From: Hyphomicrobiales bacterium
Lineage (GTDB): Bacteria; Pseudomonadota; Alphaproteobacteria; Rhizobiales; Rhizobiaceae
Assembly: GCA_900472675.1 (NCBI GenBank)
Contig: UCJA01000014.1
Location: forward strand, 232,962 to 296,961
DNA: 64,000 nucleotides
Direction: 5' to 3'
The notes beneath the pieces are model-generated. The model ran no database searches and was not told the DNA's origin. It saw only the letters and a program-made list of their open reading frames with translations. Below, one piece after another: positions 1 to 8,031 of the stretch. Each line of letters begins with the position of its first letter. The stretch's first letter is position 1. The position numbers and the translations under genes were made by a program.

Positions 1-681
1 CGTCTGTTCGGTGTGGGTGCCCCAGACAATGCCCTGGTGCAGGTCGGTGATGCGCAGGCCGTCGTTCTTGGCGTAGAACTGGAACAGCTGCTGATCCAGG
101 CATTTGGTCATGTGGTAGATGGAGCCGGGATTGCTCGGATAGAGGATTTCCTGGCTGACGGTGCGCCCGTCCATGGTTTCGATCCCGACCGGCAGATAGC
201 CTTCCGGAATGGCGGCGCCCACCGTCGAATAGCCGTAGACGCCCATGGTGCCGAGATGCACGAGATGCGCGTCGAGATCGAGCTCAACCATCGCGTTGAG
301 CAGATTGTGGGTGGCGTTGACGTTGTTGTTGACGGTGTAGTTCTTGTGGCGATCGCTCTTCATGGAGTAGGGGGCGGCTCGCTGTTCGGCGAAATGGATG
401 ATGGCATCCGGGCGGTGCTTGGCGAGCCAGCCTTTGAGGAGTTCGTAGTCCCTGGCAAGGTCGATCAGGTGAAAATGGATCCGGCGTCCGGTTTCCGCAT
501 GCCAGATCCGGGTGCGCTCCTGGATCGAGTCCATAGGCGTCAGCGACTGGACGCCAAGCTCCGTGTCGATCCACCGCCGGGACAGGTTGTCGATGATGTG
601 GATGTCGTGCCCAGCCTCCGAGAGATGGAGGGAGGTCGGCCATCCGACGAAACCGTCGCCGCCCAGAACTGCGATCTTCAT
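1..681 (-). CDS. sqdB: UDP-sulfoquinovose synthase, 5' part (C-terminus outside window)
   Basis: This is the first 227 residues of an NAD-dependent sugar-nucleotide enzyme that adds sulfite to UDP-glucose to make the sulfolipid head-group donor. A Rossmann GGDGFVGW motif lies at residues 7-14. The SqdB/SQD1-type stretches SLTPM (46-50) and HFAEQRAAPYS (96-106) are present. The extended-SDR active site appears as GTMGVYG (144-150) and YHMTK (189-193), and DLHQG follows at 213-217. The frame is open to the window edge, so the gene runs on to the left. The ATG at 681 has GGAGAAG just upstream. It is divergent from ybgC. The family call is firm from these motifs; the sulfolipid role is family knowledge. 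Confidence 0.9.
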   Translation of the reverse strand, partial: MKIAVLGGDGFVGWPTSLHLSEAGHDIHIIDNLSRRWIDTELGVQSLTPMDSIQERTRIWHAETGRRIHFHLIDLARDYELLKGWLAKHRPDAIIHFAEQRAAPYSMKSDRHKNYTVNNNVNATHNLLNAMVELDLDAHLVHLGTMGVYGYSTVGAAIPEGYLPVGIETMDGRTVSQEILYPSNPGSIYHMTKCLDQQLFQFYAKNDGLRITDLHQGIVWGTHTEQT

Positions 682-807
682 GGAGCTTCTCCGCTGCTTT
701 TCGACACTTCCCTGATAGAAAGGATATGTGACAGGAATCAGACGCCAAACTGGGTCGGTATTCTCACTGTATCCAGTAGGGCAGGGATTATTTTCTGAGG
801 CAAGGGC

Positions 808-1260
808 ATGGATGACATGAATTTTGCGCTGGCAGGCGAACTGACGGAATCAGGTCATCGGCTAACTCAACGCGTTTATTACGAGGACACGGATTTTTCC
901 GGCGTCGTCTACCACGCCCGCTACCTGCATTTCCTCGAACGGGGTCGCACGGATTATCTGCGCTGCCTCGGCTGCGAGCAAAGCGCGCTTCTTTCGGCCG
1001 ATCAGGAGGGGCTGGTGTTCGTGGTCCATCGGATGGAGATCGACTTCAAGCAACCGGCGCGGATGGATGACATCCTGACCATCCAGACCGTGACGGAAAA
1101 GGCCGGCGGCGCAAAGATGGTGCTGTCCCAAGAGGTCCGCTGCGGCGAGACCTTGCTGATCGCTGCCAGGGTGGTGATCGCCGTCATCAACCGGATGGGC
1201 CGACCGCGTCGCCTGCCGGAGACGATTGCAGAGAAGTTCCTCGGCATGACTGCGCGTTAG
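808..1260 (+). CDS. ybgC: Tol-Pal-associated acyl-CoA thioesterase YbgC
   Basis: A 150-residue hot-dog-fold thioesterase. The family signature YYEDTDFSGVVYHARYL lies at about residues 24-40 and holds the catalytic Asp; a second conserved stretch, RGRTDYLR, follows. YbgC hydrolyses acyl-CoA thioesters and is typically the first gene of tol-pal clusters. Here it is separated from tolQ by an opposite-strand gene, so it has its own promoter in the 126-base gap shared with sqdB. Length is slightly above the usual 130-140 residues because of an N-terminal extension; a later ATG (codon 4) is an alternative start. Confidence 0.9.
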   Translation: MDDMNFALAGELTESGHRLTQRVYYEDTDFSGVVYHARYLHFLERGRTDYLRCLGCEQSALLSADQEGLVFVVHRMEIDFKQPARMDDILTIQTVTEKAGGAKMVLSQEVRCGETLLIAARVVIAVINRMGRPRRLPETIAEKFLGMTAR

Positions 1261-1281
1261 CAGAGCACTCTTGGCGGGTGG

Positions 1282-1980
1282 CTACATCCCGCACTCGTGC
1301 TGCGAATCGAACATCGCCCAGCTCCGATGGGTGCGGTGATTGGTGGTGAAATAGCCGCGGCCCTCGTCCACGCCGGCAGGGCAGCGATGCGGCACGGAGA
1401 CCAGGCATAGGGTCACCCGGTCGCCGGGCCTCGAAGCAATGACCGCTTCTTCCCGTTTATAGGAAACCTGATACCCGCCGTTGGTGAAGTCGACGCCGGT
1501 TCCGCCGTCGAAATACTCCGGCTTTGCCGGCGATCCGTCACCGGTGCGGGGATGGACGGCGTCGACCCTGGTGATCACGCACTGGCCTATCTTTGACGGT
1601 AGGTGACTGGAGGGCTTCGCCCGGCCAGCTGCGATGGTGATGGCGTCAACGCCGGCTGGAACGTCCGAGACCTCGCCCAATTGCGCGATGATCGACATGT
1701 AGGTGGCGAGAACGCACTGACGGTCCGTGCCGCAGGATCCGCGATCGGCGAGGAAGTCCTTCGACATCTGCCGCACGGTCTCGGACAGGCCCGAGCCCTT
1801 CTGTTCTTGCATAAGCTCTGCGGCGTGCACGCGGGCCAGCTGCGTGTCGAGCAAGGAGAGCAGCTTGTCACCGCAGACGAGTTTCTCGTCCGGGCCCAAG
1901 GGTCCCGAACAGTCGAAGGAGGCGGCGGAAGCTAAGGGGGCAAGCAGCAGGAAGGCTGCAAGTGTCATCACGTGTCGCAC
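1282..1980 (-). CDS. Exported LprI-like (DUF1311-type) protein
   Basis: 232 residues with a clear Sec signal peptide (a hydrophobic run at about 5-19 ending in ASA). The mature N-terminal half has the Cys pattern of the lysozyme-inhibitor LprI / DUF1311 family: an FDC start, a VCGD block, an L-A helical stretch, and CGTDRQC with L-Y spacing near residues 88-103. The C-terminal half is not recognised. It is probably periplasmic; lysozyme inhibition is only a family-level guess. It lies between ybgC and tolQ on the opposite strand, which is unusual inside a tol cluster. Confidence 0.7.
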   Translation of the reverse strand: MRHVMTLAAFLLLAPLASAASFDCSGPLGPDEKLVCGDKLLSLLDTQLARVHAAELMQEQKGSGLSETVRQMSKDFLADRGSCGTDRQCVLATYMSIIAQLGEVSDVPAGVDAITIAAGRAKPSSHLPSKIGQCVITRVDAVHPRTGDGSPAKPEYFDGGTGVDFTNGGYQVSYKREEAVIASRPGDRVTLCLVSVPHRCPAGVDEGRGYFTTNHRTHRSWAMFDSQHECGM

Positions 1981-2321
1981 AATCCACCCTCATGAGATCA
2001 CAGTTTCGTTTGCTCCCATGCCATGGTCTTTCCGGCCGAGCTTTCGAGAGCAAGCGCCCAATTCCAAGACACTGCAAGACCAACCGGCAACCGGTGCCAG
2101 TAACACATTCTTAACGATAATGATGTCTTACTCCCAGCTGAGGAATTTGTGCGGTGCACGCCTTCCTTTGACCAAATTTGAAAGCGAGAAGCCAAGCTGA
2201 AAGCTCAGTGCGCACAGGGCGAAGGGCGCATCCAGCAAAACATTCGAACTTCTCGCGGAAGCGCGCTTTTGAACCCGCCCGGTCGTCATGCCGGGCGTTT
2301 GGATTCGGGGATTGAGGACAA
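1981..2321. promoter_or_regulatory. Non-coding gap upstream of tolQ
   Basis: 341 bases without a credible gene. It should hold the promoter of the LprI-like gene (leftward) and of the tol operon (rightward). One hairpin, CGCCCGG / CCGGGCG with an 8-base loop and followed by TTT, lies at 2276-2300 close to tolQ and may act on the tolQ leader. A lone TTAAC is at about 2110. No convincing full promoter was identified. Confidence 0.4.
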
Positions 2322-3041
2322 ATGGAACAGGTAGCTCTGGAAGCTGCGACGCATGACGTGAGCCTCTGGGCGCTGTTCATGCAGGCTGGCTGGGTCGTCA
2401 AGCTGGTGATGATCGGGCTCATGGGTGCCTCGGTCTGGACCTGGGCAATCGTCATCGACAAATATGTCAACTTCGCCAAGGCGCGGCGCCAGTTCGATCA
2501 GTTCGAACAGGTGTTCTGGTCCGGTCAGTCGCTGGAAGAGCTCTACCGCACGCTGTCCGACCGACAGAACGTTGGCATGGCAGCGATCTTCGTTGCTGCG
2601 ATGCGCGAGTGGAAGAAGAGCTTCGAGCGCGGCGCACGGGCGCCGATCGGTCTGCAGATGCGCATCGACCGCGCCATGGACGTGACGATTTCACGCGAAG
2701 CCGAGAGCTTCGAAGCGCGGCTCGGATCGCTCGCCACCATCGGTTCGGCCGGTCCGTTCATCGGCCTGTTCGGTACGGTTATCGGCATCATGACCTCGTT
2801 CCAGGCGATCGCCGGTTCGAAGTCCACCAACCTCGCAGTCGTTGCACCGGGTATCGCCGAAGCGCTGCTGGCGACTGCCATCGGCCTGGTCGCCGCTATT
2901 CCTGCCGTTATTGCCTACAACAAGTTCATGGGTGACGCCGGCAAGCTGTCGGGCCGCATGGAAGGGTTTGCCGACGAGTTCTCGGCCATCCTGTCGCGAC
3001 AGATCGACGAGAAGCTGCAGCCGCGCCAGGCGGCACAGTAA
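2322..3041 (+). CDS. tolQ: Tol-Pal system proton channel subunit TolQ
   Basis: 239 residues of the MotA/TolQ/ExbB family. One membrane segment lies near residues 25-47 and two more lie in the C-terminal half, around an FIGLFGTVIGIM stretch and an EALLATAIGLVAAIPAV stretch, as in TolQ/ExbB. It forms the inner-membrane proton channel with TolR that energises TolA during outer-membrane constriction and maintenance. The length is normal. It is the first gene of tolQ-tolR-tolA-tolB-pal, with a 27-base gap to tolR. Confidence 0.95.
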   Translation: MEQVALEAATHDVSLWALFMQAGWVVKLVMIGLMGASVWTWAIVIDKYVNFAKARRQFDQFEQVFWSGQSLEELYRTLSDRQNVGMAAIFVAAMREWKKSFERGARAPIGLQMRIDRAMDVTISREAESFEARLGSLATIGSAGPFIGLFGTVIGIMTSFQAIAGSKSTNLAVVAPGIAEALLATAIGLVAAIPAVIAYNKFMGDAGKLSGRMEGFADEFSAILSRQIDEKLQPRQAAQ

Positions 3042-3068
3042 CGGTCCGCAGGCCAAGGAGCACGTATC

Positions 3069-3527
3069 ATGGGCATGTCAGCCGGAGGAGCGAAGTCATC
3101 GGGTGGCGGCCGTCGCGGTCGTCGCGGTCGGCGTGGTGGTGGCGCCATCAGCGAGATCAACGTCACGCCGCTGGTCGACGTCATGCTGGTGCTGTTGATC
3201 ATCTTCATGGTTGCCGCTCCGATGATGACCGTCGGCGTGCCGATCGACCTGCCGGAAACGCAGGCCAAGGCGATGAATTCCGACACGCAGCCGATCACGA
3301 TCTCCGTCAACACGGCGGGTGAAATCTTCCTGCAGGAAACCCCCATCGCCATCGACGACATCCTGCCCAAGCTGCAGGCCATTGCCACCACCGGCTATAA
3401 CGAACGCATCTATGTGCGCGGCGACACGTCCGCTGCCTATGGCGGGGTAATGAAGGTCATGGCGCGTATTTCTGCCGCTGGTTACAAGAACATCGGTCTT
3501 GTGACGCTGCAGGAACAGGAGAAGTGA
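3069..3527 (+). CDS. tolR: Tol-Pal system protein TolR (ExbD family)
   Basis: 152 residues. A Gly/Arg-rich cytoplasmic N-terminus precedes EINVTPLVDVMLVLLIIFMV, the ExbD/TolR transmembrane signature that carries the proton-accepting Asp. The periplasmic domain follows, with VPIDLPETQA and a C-terminal VMARISAAGYKNIGLVT. It works with TolQ. It sits 10 bases upstream of tolA. The GRRGRRGRRGGG N-terminal tract is longer than in enteric TolR but seems common in rhizobia. Confidence 0.95.
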   Translation: MGMSAGGAKSSGGGRRGRRGRRGGGAISEINVTPLVDVMLVLLIIFMVAAPMMTVGVPIDLPETQAKAMNSDTQPITISVNTAGEIFLQETPIAIDDILPKLQAIATTGYNERIYVRGDTSAAYGGVMKVMARISAAGYKNIGLVTLQEQEK

Positions 3528-3537
3528 TCGCAGCGCC

Positions 3538-4764
3538 ATGAAGGGTAGTGTCGGCACATCGATCGCTCTGCATACGCTGGTTCTCGGCTGGGCGATGATA
3601 TCGCTCTCCGCGCCGGCGCCTCTGACGGTTGCCGACGTGGAGGCATTTCCGGTCGACATCGTGCCGATCGAATCCGTGACGCAGATGCAGCAGGGCGACA
3701 AGTCGGCTCCGATGAAGGAGACGCCGTCGCCCAAGGAAACCAAGAACCAGAAGGCCGTCGAAAACGCCGAGAATGCGGGCGAGAACGACATCGACCTGAA
3801 GACGCCCCCGACGCCGACCAAGAAGCCGGTGCCGATCGAGGCTGCCGCTGCACCCAAGCCAGTAGAACGGCCAGCGCCGACGCCGACGCCCGAGCAGAAC
3901 GACGTCAAGGAGATCGCGCCGGAAGAGACCGCGCCGAAGCCGGTGGAAACGGCCTCGCTGCCGCAGCCCAAGCCCGAGCCGACACCGCCGAAGCCTGAGC
4001 CCACTCCGCCGAAGCCCGAGCCGATGCCGCCGAAGCCGGAGGCCGCCAAGCCGACGCCCGCGCCGGTTCAGGCCGAAAACAGTTCCGAGACCGGCGAACT
4101 GCCGCCGACGCCGCCGATTCCGATGGCAAAGCCGCAGCCGCCCAAGCCCGAGCCGCCAAAGGAAGAAGCCAAGCCGGTCGAAAAGCCGGTGGAAAAGCCT
4201 CCTGAGAAGAAGCCGGAGCCGCCCAAGCCGACCGAGACCGCCAAGGCAGATACCAAGGCAACCGACGCCTCGAAGCCGACCGACAAGAAGGAAGGCAAGA
4301 AGCAGGACGCCGCCAAGTCATCGTCGTCGCAAAAGAGCGACTTCAATGCCGACCAGATCGCCGCGCTTCTCGACAAGCGGGACGCGTCCGGCGGCGGCGC
4401 CAAGCGCTCCGCCACGCCGGCATCGACGGGCAGCACCAAGCCGTCCAACGGCGCCAAGCTTAGCCTCAGCGAAATGGATGCCTTGCGCGGCCAGATCTCG
4501 AACAACTGGTCGACGATTGCCGGTATCGAGGGCCTGCAGGGCATGATTATCCGGGTCCATATGCGACTCGACCAATCCGGCGCGATCGTCGGCGAACCGG
4601 AGGTATCCTCCTCCGGCGGGTCCGACACTGCCAGACGAACCATGGAATCGAGTGCCCGCCGCGCCGTGCTGCGGTCCTCTCCGTTCAAGAACCTCCCCGC
4701 TGACAAGTATGATTCTTGGAGCGAAGTCGTTGTCAATTTCGACCCCAGCGAGCTGGGGCTCTAA
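3538..4764 (+). CDS. tolA: Tol-Pal system protein TolA, Pro/Lys/Glu-rich
   Basis: 408 residues. A short N-terminal membrane anchor (about 8-28) is followed by some 270 residues rich in Pro, Lys, Glu and Ala. This part includes tandem PPKPEPTPPKPE repeats near residues 145-165. A TonB/TolA-like C-terminal domain follows from about residue 310 (SEMDALRGQISNNW onward). It links TolQR to Pal and TolB across the periplasm. The low-complexity linker produces long spurious antisense ORFs. Position between tolR and tolB supports the name more than sequence does, because the linker is not conserved. Confidence 0.9.
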   Translation: MKGSVGTSIALHTLVLGWAMISLSAPAPLTVADVEAFPVDIVPIESVTQMQQGDKSAPMKETPSPKETKNQKAVENAENAGENDIDLKTPPTPTKKPVPIEAAAAPKPVERPAPTPTPEQNDVKEIAPEETAPKPVETASLPQPKPEPTPPKPEPTPPKPEPMPPKPEAAKPTPAPVQAENSSETGELPPTPPIPMAKPQPPKPEPPKEEAKPVEKPVEKPPEKKPEPPKPTETAKADTKATDASKPTDKKEGKKQDAAKSSSSQKSDFNADQIAALLDKRDASGGGAKRSATPASTGSTKPSNGAKLSLSEMDALRGQISNNWSTIAGIEGLQGMIIRVHMRLDQSGAIVGEPEVSSSGGSDTARRTMESSARRAVLRSSPFKNLPADKYDSWSEVVVNFDPSELGL

Positions 4765-4791
4765 GAGATGAAAGCGTAGCTGAAAGGCTTT

Positions 4792-6102
4792 ATGGATATG
4801 ATCAGACGTTCCTTCCTTGGCCTCATGATGGCGGGCGCCAGCGTGGCTGGCCTCTCCACGCCGGCCCATGCGCTTGTTGAGATCAACATCAACAAGGGCA
4901 ATGTCGAGCCCCTGCCAATCGCCATTACCGACTTCATTTCCAACAACGAGCTGGGGCCACAGATCTCGCAGGTGGTCGCCGACGACCTGAAGCGGTCCGG
5001 CCTGTTTGCACCGATCAGCAAGGCGGCCTTCATCGAGAAGATCACCGATCCGAGCAAGGCGCCGCGGTTCGAGGACTGGAAGGCCATCAACGCCCAGGCG
5101 CTGGTGGTCGGTCGCATCACCCGCGAGGGCGACGGCCGGTTGCGCGCCGAGTTCCGCCTCTGGGACAGCTATGCGGGTCAGCAGATGGCCGGCCAGCAGT
5201 TCTTCACCCAGCCGGAGAACTGGCGTCGCGTCGCCCACATCATCGCCGATGCCATCTATGAGCGCATCACCGGCGAAAAGGGCTATTTCGATACCCGCGT
5301 CGTGTTCGTTTCGGAAAGCGGTCCGAAGACAGCCCGTGTCCGCCAGCTTGGCATCATGGACCAGGACGGCTTCAACGTTCGCATGCTGACCAACGGCAAG
5401 GACCTGGTGCTGACACCGCGCTTTTCGCCGAGCCGGCAGGAAGTGACCTACATGTCGTTCGAGGGCAACCAGCCGCGGGTCTACCTGCTGCAGCTGGAAA
5501 CCGGACAGCGCGAGGTGGTCGGCAACTTCCCGGGCATGACCTTCTCGCCGCGGTTCTCGCCGGATGGCCAGAAGGTCATCATGAGCCTTCAGCAGGACGG
5601 CAATGCGAATATCTACACGATGGACCTGCGCTCGCGCACCACGACGAGACTGACCTCGACGGCTGCCATCGATACGGCGCCGTCCTATTCCCCCGACGGG
5701 GGCAGGATCACGTTCGAAAGCGACCGCGGCGGCAAGCAGCAAATCTACGTGATGGGCGCCGATGGCTCGGGCCAGAGCCGCATTTCCTTCGGCGACGGTT
5801 CGTATTCGACGCCCGTCTGGTCGCCGCGCGGGGACCTGATCGCCTTCACCAAGCAGTCGGGCGGCAAGTTCTCGATCGGCGTGATGAAGCCGGACGGGTC
5901 GGGTGAGCGCATCCTGACCTCGGGTTTCCACAATGAAGGTCCGACCTGGGCCCCCAACGGCCGTGTGCTGATGTTCTTCCGCCAGAATGCCGGCGCCGGC
6001 GGGCCGCAGCTCTTTTCGATCGACCTCACGGGCTACAACGAACTTCAGGTCAAGACGCCAGGCTACGCGTCCGACCCGGCCTGGTCGCCGCTACTCGAAT
6101 AA
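4792..6102 (+). CDS. tolB: Tol-Pal system periplasmic protein TolB
   Basis: 436 residues. There is a signal peptide (about 1-28, cleaved after AHA), then a TolB N-terminal domain, then a six-bladed beta-propeller made of repeated FSPDG / [18 protein letters not shown] blades from about residue 205. It interacts with Pal, and with TolA through its N-terminus. Two in-frame ATGs (4792 and 4798) are possible starts. The length matches the family. Confidence 0.95.
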   Translation: MDMIRRSFLGLMMAGASVAGLSTPAHALVEININKGNVEPLPIAITDFISNNELGPQISQVVADDLKRSGLFAPISKAAFIEKITDPSKAPRFEDWKAINAQALVVGRITREGDGRLRAEFRLWDSYAGQQMAGQQFFTQPENWRRVAHIIADAIYERITGEKGYFDTRVVFVSESGPKTARVRQLGIMDQDGFNVRMLTNGKDLVLTPRFSPSRQEVTYMSFEGNQPRVYLLQLETGQREVVGNFPGMTFSPRFSPDGQKVIMSLQQDGNANIYTMDLRSRTTTRLTSTAAIDTAPSYSPDGGRITFESDRGGKQQIYVMGADGSGQSRISFGDGSYSTPVWSPRGDLIAFTKQSGGKFSIGVMKPDGSGERILTSGFHNEGPTWAPNGRVLMFFRQNAGAGGPQLFSIDLTGYNELQVKTPGYASDPAWSPLLE

Positions 6103-6188
6103 GACGACATTCGGGCCCTGCAGGAGGGGCCGCCTCTTTCCCGCCGTATTCTCTTGAAATGGCGGGAATAGTGGGCAGGCAAGACTTC

Positions 6189-6218
6189 GTTAACCATGAT
6201 TGTTTGATCATGGTTAAC
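6189..6218. promoter_or_regulatory. Perfect 12-bp inverted repeat with two CtrA-type half sites upstream of pal
   Basis: GTTAACCATGAT at 6189-6200 and its exact complement at 6207-6218 flank a 6-base loop. Each arm contains TTAACCAT, the CtrA half-site motif described for Sinorhizobium, in opposite orientation. It lies 58 bases upstream of the pal start codon. It could be a regulator site at a separate pal promoter, or an RNA hairpin between tolB and pal. The symmetry is directly visible; CtrA control is inference. Confidence 0.6.
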
Positions 6219-6275
6219 TGCCTTCGGTTAGAGTCTGGCAACTCTGAAATGCAATCGATCAAGGAGAGACCGGCC

Positions 6276-6809
6276 ATGAGCCGCACTGATACCCCGGCGA
6301 TGAGCCGCATGCAGACCCTCGCTCGCAACCCTGCCGTCATCGCTTTGACGCTTGCCCTTGCCCTCGCTGGCTGCGCCAACAAGAAGAACCTGCCGAACAA
6401 CGCCGGTGACCTCGGCCTCAACGGCGCCGGTGCTTCCACGCCCGGCTCGCAGCAGGACTTCACGGTCAACGTCGGCGACCGCATCTTCTTCGATACGGAC
6501 TCGACCTCGGTTCGCGCCGATGCGCAGCAGACGCTCGATCGCCAGGCCCAGTGGCTGCAGCGCTACCCGCGCTACGCCATCACCATCGAAGGCCATGCCG
6601 ACGAACGCGGCACGCGCGAATACAACCTGGCTCTCGGCGCACGTCGCGCTGCCGCCACCAAGGAATATCTCTCTTCGCGCGGCATTCCTGCCAACCGGAT
6701 GAAGACCATTTCCTACGGCAAGGAACGTCCGGTCGCCGTTTGCGACGACATCTCCTGCTGGTCGCAGAACCGTCGCGCCGTGACCGTTCTCGGCGGTGCC
6801 GGCTCGTAA
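6276..6809 (+). CDS. pal: Peptidoglycan-associated lipoprotein Pal
   Basis: 177 residues from the ATG at 6276, which has AAGGAGAG eight bases upstream; this favours it over the longer frame beginning at 6159. The signal peptide ends in a lipobox LALAGC with lipidated Cys33. An OmpA-like peptidoglycan-binding domain follows (IFFDTDS near 70, then GHADERGTREYNLALGARRA). It anchors the outer membrane to murein and is the outer partner of TolA and TolB. Confidence 0.95.
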   Translation: MSRTDTPAMSRMQTLARNPAVIALTLALALAGCANKKNLPNNAGDLGLNGAGASTPGSQQDFTVNVGDRIFFDTDSTSVRADAQQTLDRQAQWLQRYPRYAITIEGHADERGTREYNLALGARRAAATKEYLSSRGIPANRMKTISYGKERPVAVCDDISCWSQNRRAVTVLGGAGS

Positions 6810-6837
6810 GCCAGTCACACAGTGACAATTTGGTAAT

Positions 6838-6864
6838 AAAAGGCGGCTTCGGGCCGCCTTTTTC
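6838..6864 (+). terminator. Rho-independent terminator after pal
   Basis: A perfect 10-bp stem AAAAGGCGGC / GCCGCCTTTT with a TTCGG loop, followed by more T residues. It ends the tol-pal transcript before cpoB. Confidence 0.9.
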
Positions 6865-6988
6865 TTTTTTCCATAGTTTGGCCCCGATTTCCGGGATTTT
6901 GACAGGGAGATTGGTTGCTTTTTCGCAGGAGTTGTAAAAATCTCCTGACGCGCCATCCCGGCGCAAATCACAGAGCAGGACGGACGAC

Positions 6989-8002
6989 ATGAGAAAAATC
7001 GTCTTGGCAGCAATGCTAGGGCTGGCGGTAACGAGTGGACCCGCGGGTGCCTTTTCGTTGCCGAAACTTTTTCAGGGCCAGCCGACCGTTGCGCAGCAGC
7101 CGTCTGCACAGGAACGGCCGGTCATTCTGGCACAGAGTGATCCGGTTCGGATGCAGCAGATCCAGGAGGAGATGCGGCAGCTGAACGGCCGTATCGAGGA
7201 AATGAGTTATCAGCTGCTGCAAATGCAGGAGCAACTGCGCAAGACGCAGGAAGATAACGAGTTCCGGTTCCAGGACCTGGAAAAGAAGAAGAGAAGCGAC
7301 TTGGGCGACACGACCGGGCAACCGGCCGTGGCGGCCAACCGCGGAAACACGGGTCCGGGTGCGTCTTCGGGCGCTTCCGGTCCTTCAGACGACGTTGCCC
7401 GGATCATCGACCAGCCGCCGGCTGGCAATCCTGGGCCGTCCGCACCTTCGGGTCGTGGCGCACCGGCGCCCACCACGCTCGGCTCGATCGACTTCGACCA
7501 GGCCGGCAAGCCGCGGGCTGCCACGCGCAACCAGACCAACAATTCCGCCGGGCTTCCGGGCGTCGATACGGGCGCACGGGGTGGCTCCAGCCAGGACCAG
7601 CAGCAGACGGCGTCGCTCGGCCGCGAAAGCGATTCCTACAAAATTGCCTACGACCACGTGCTGTCTGGCGATTATCCGCTGGCGGAGAAGGAATTTACCT
7701 CCTATCTAGCCGCCTATCCGAAAAGCACCCGTGCCGGCGATGCCAGCTTCTGGTTGGGCGAGGCCCAGTATTCGCAGGGCAAATTCACGGATTCCGCCAA
7801 GACCTTCCTCAATGCGCACCAGAGCTATGGCAAGTCTGCCAAGGCGCCTGAAATGCTGCTGAAGCTCGGCATGTCGCTTGCTGCACTCGACAACAGGGAT
7901 ACGGCCTGCGCGACGCTTCGCGAGGTGCCCAAACGGTATCCGAACGCACCAAAGGCCGTTCTCGGCAAAGCGACGAGCGAGCAGAAGCGTCTCGCCTGCT
8001 GA
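6989..8002 (+). CDS. cpoB: Cell division coordinator CpoB (YbgF)
   Basis: 337 residues. There is a signal peptide (about 1-22), a Gln/Glu-rich coiled coil at about 50-95 (MQQIQEEMRQLNGRIEEM), then a low-complexity linker of Pro, Gly and Ser. The C-terminal tetratricopeptide repeats run from about residue 213 (AYDHVLSGDYPLAEKEFTSY and two further repeats). CpoB couples Tol activity to peptidoglycan synthesis in the periplasm. The pal terminator suggests it also has its own promoter. The linker is longer than in enteric CpoB. Confidence 0.92.
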   Translation: MRKIVLAAMLGLAVTSGPAGAFSLPKLFQGQPTVAQQPSAQERPVILAQSDPVRMQQIQEEMRQLNGRIEEMSYQLLQMQEQLRKTQEDNEFRFQDLEKKKRSDLGDTTGQPAVAANRGNTGPGASSGASGPSDDVARIIDQPPAGNPGPSAPSGRGAPAPTTLGSIDFDQAGKPRAATRNQTNNSAGLPGVDTGARGGSSQDQQQTASLGRESDSYKIAYDHVLSGDYPLAEKEFTSYLAAYPKSTRAGDASFWLGEAQYSQGKFTDSAKTFLNAHQSYGKSAKAPEMLLKLGMSLAALDNRDTACATLREVPKRYPNAPKAVLGKATSEQKRLAC

Positions 8003-8031
8003 ACCCTTTTTCCTCCTCGTGCGGGTGGCGG

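Noticed and set aside
3096-4049. 317-codon minus-strand Gly/Ser/Phe-rich frame resembling a repeat protein
   Set aside because: It is the mirror of the TolA Pro/Lys/Glu repeats and ends inside tolR.
4318-5931. 537-codon minus-strand open frame
   Set aside because: It lies antisense to tolA and tolB. Its amino-acid composition (Arg, Asp, Gly and Leu from mirror codons) is a by-product of GC-rich codon bias, and tolB is certain.
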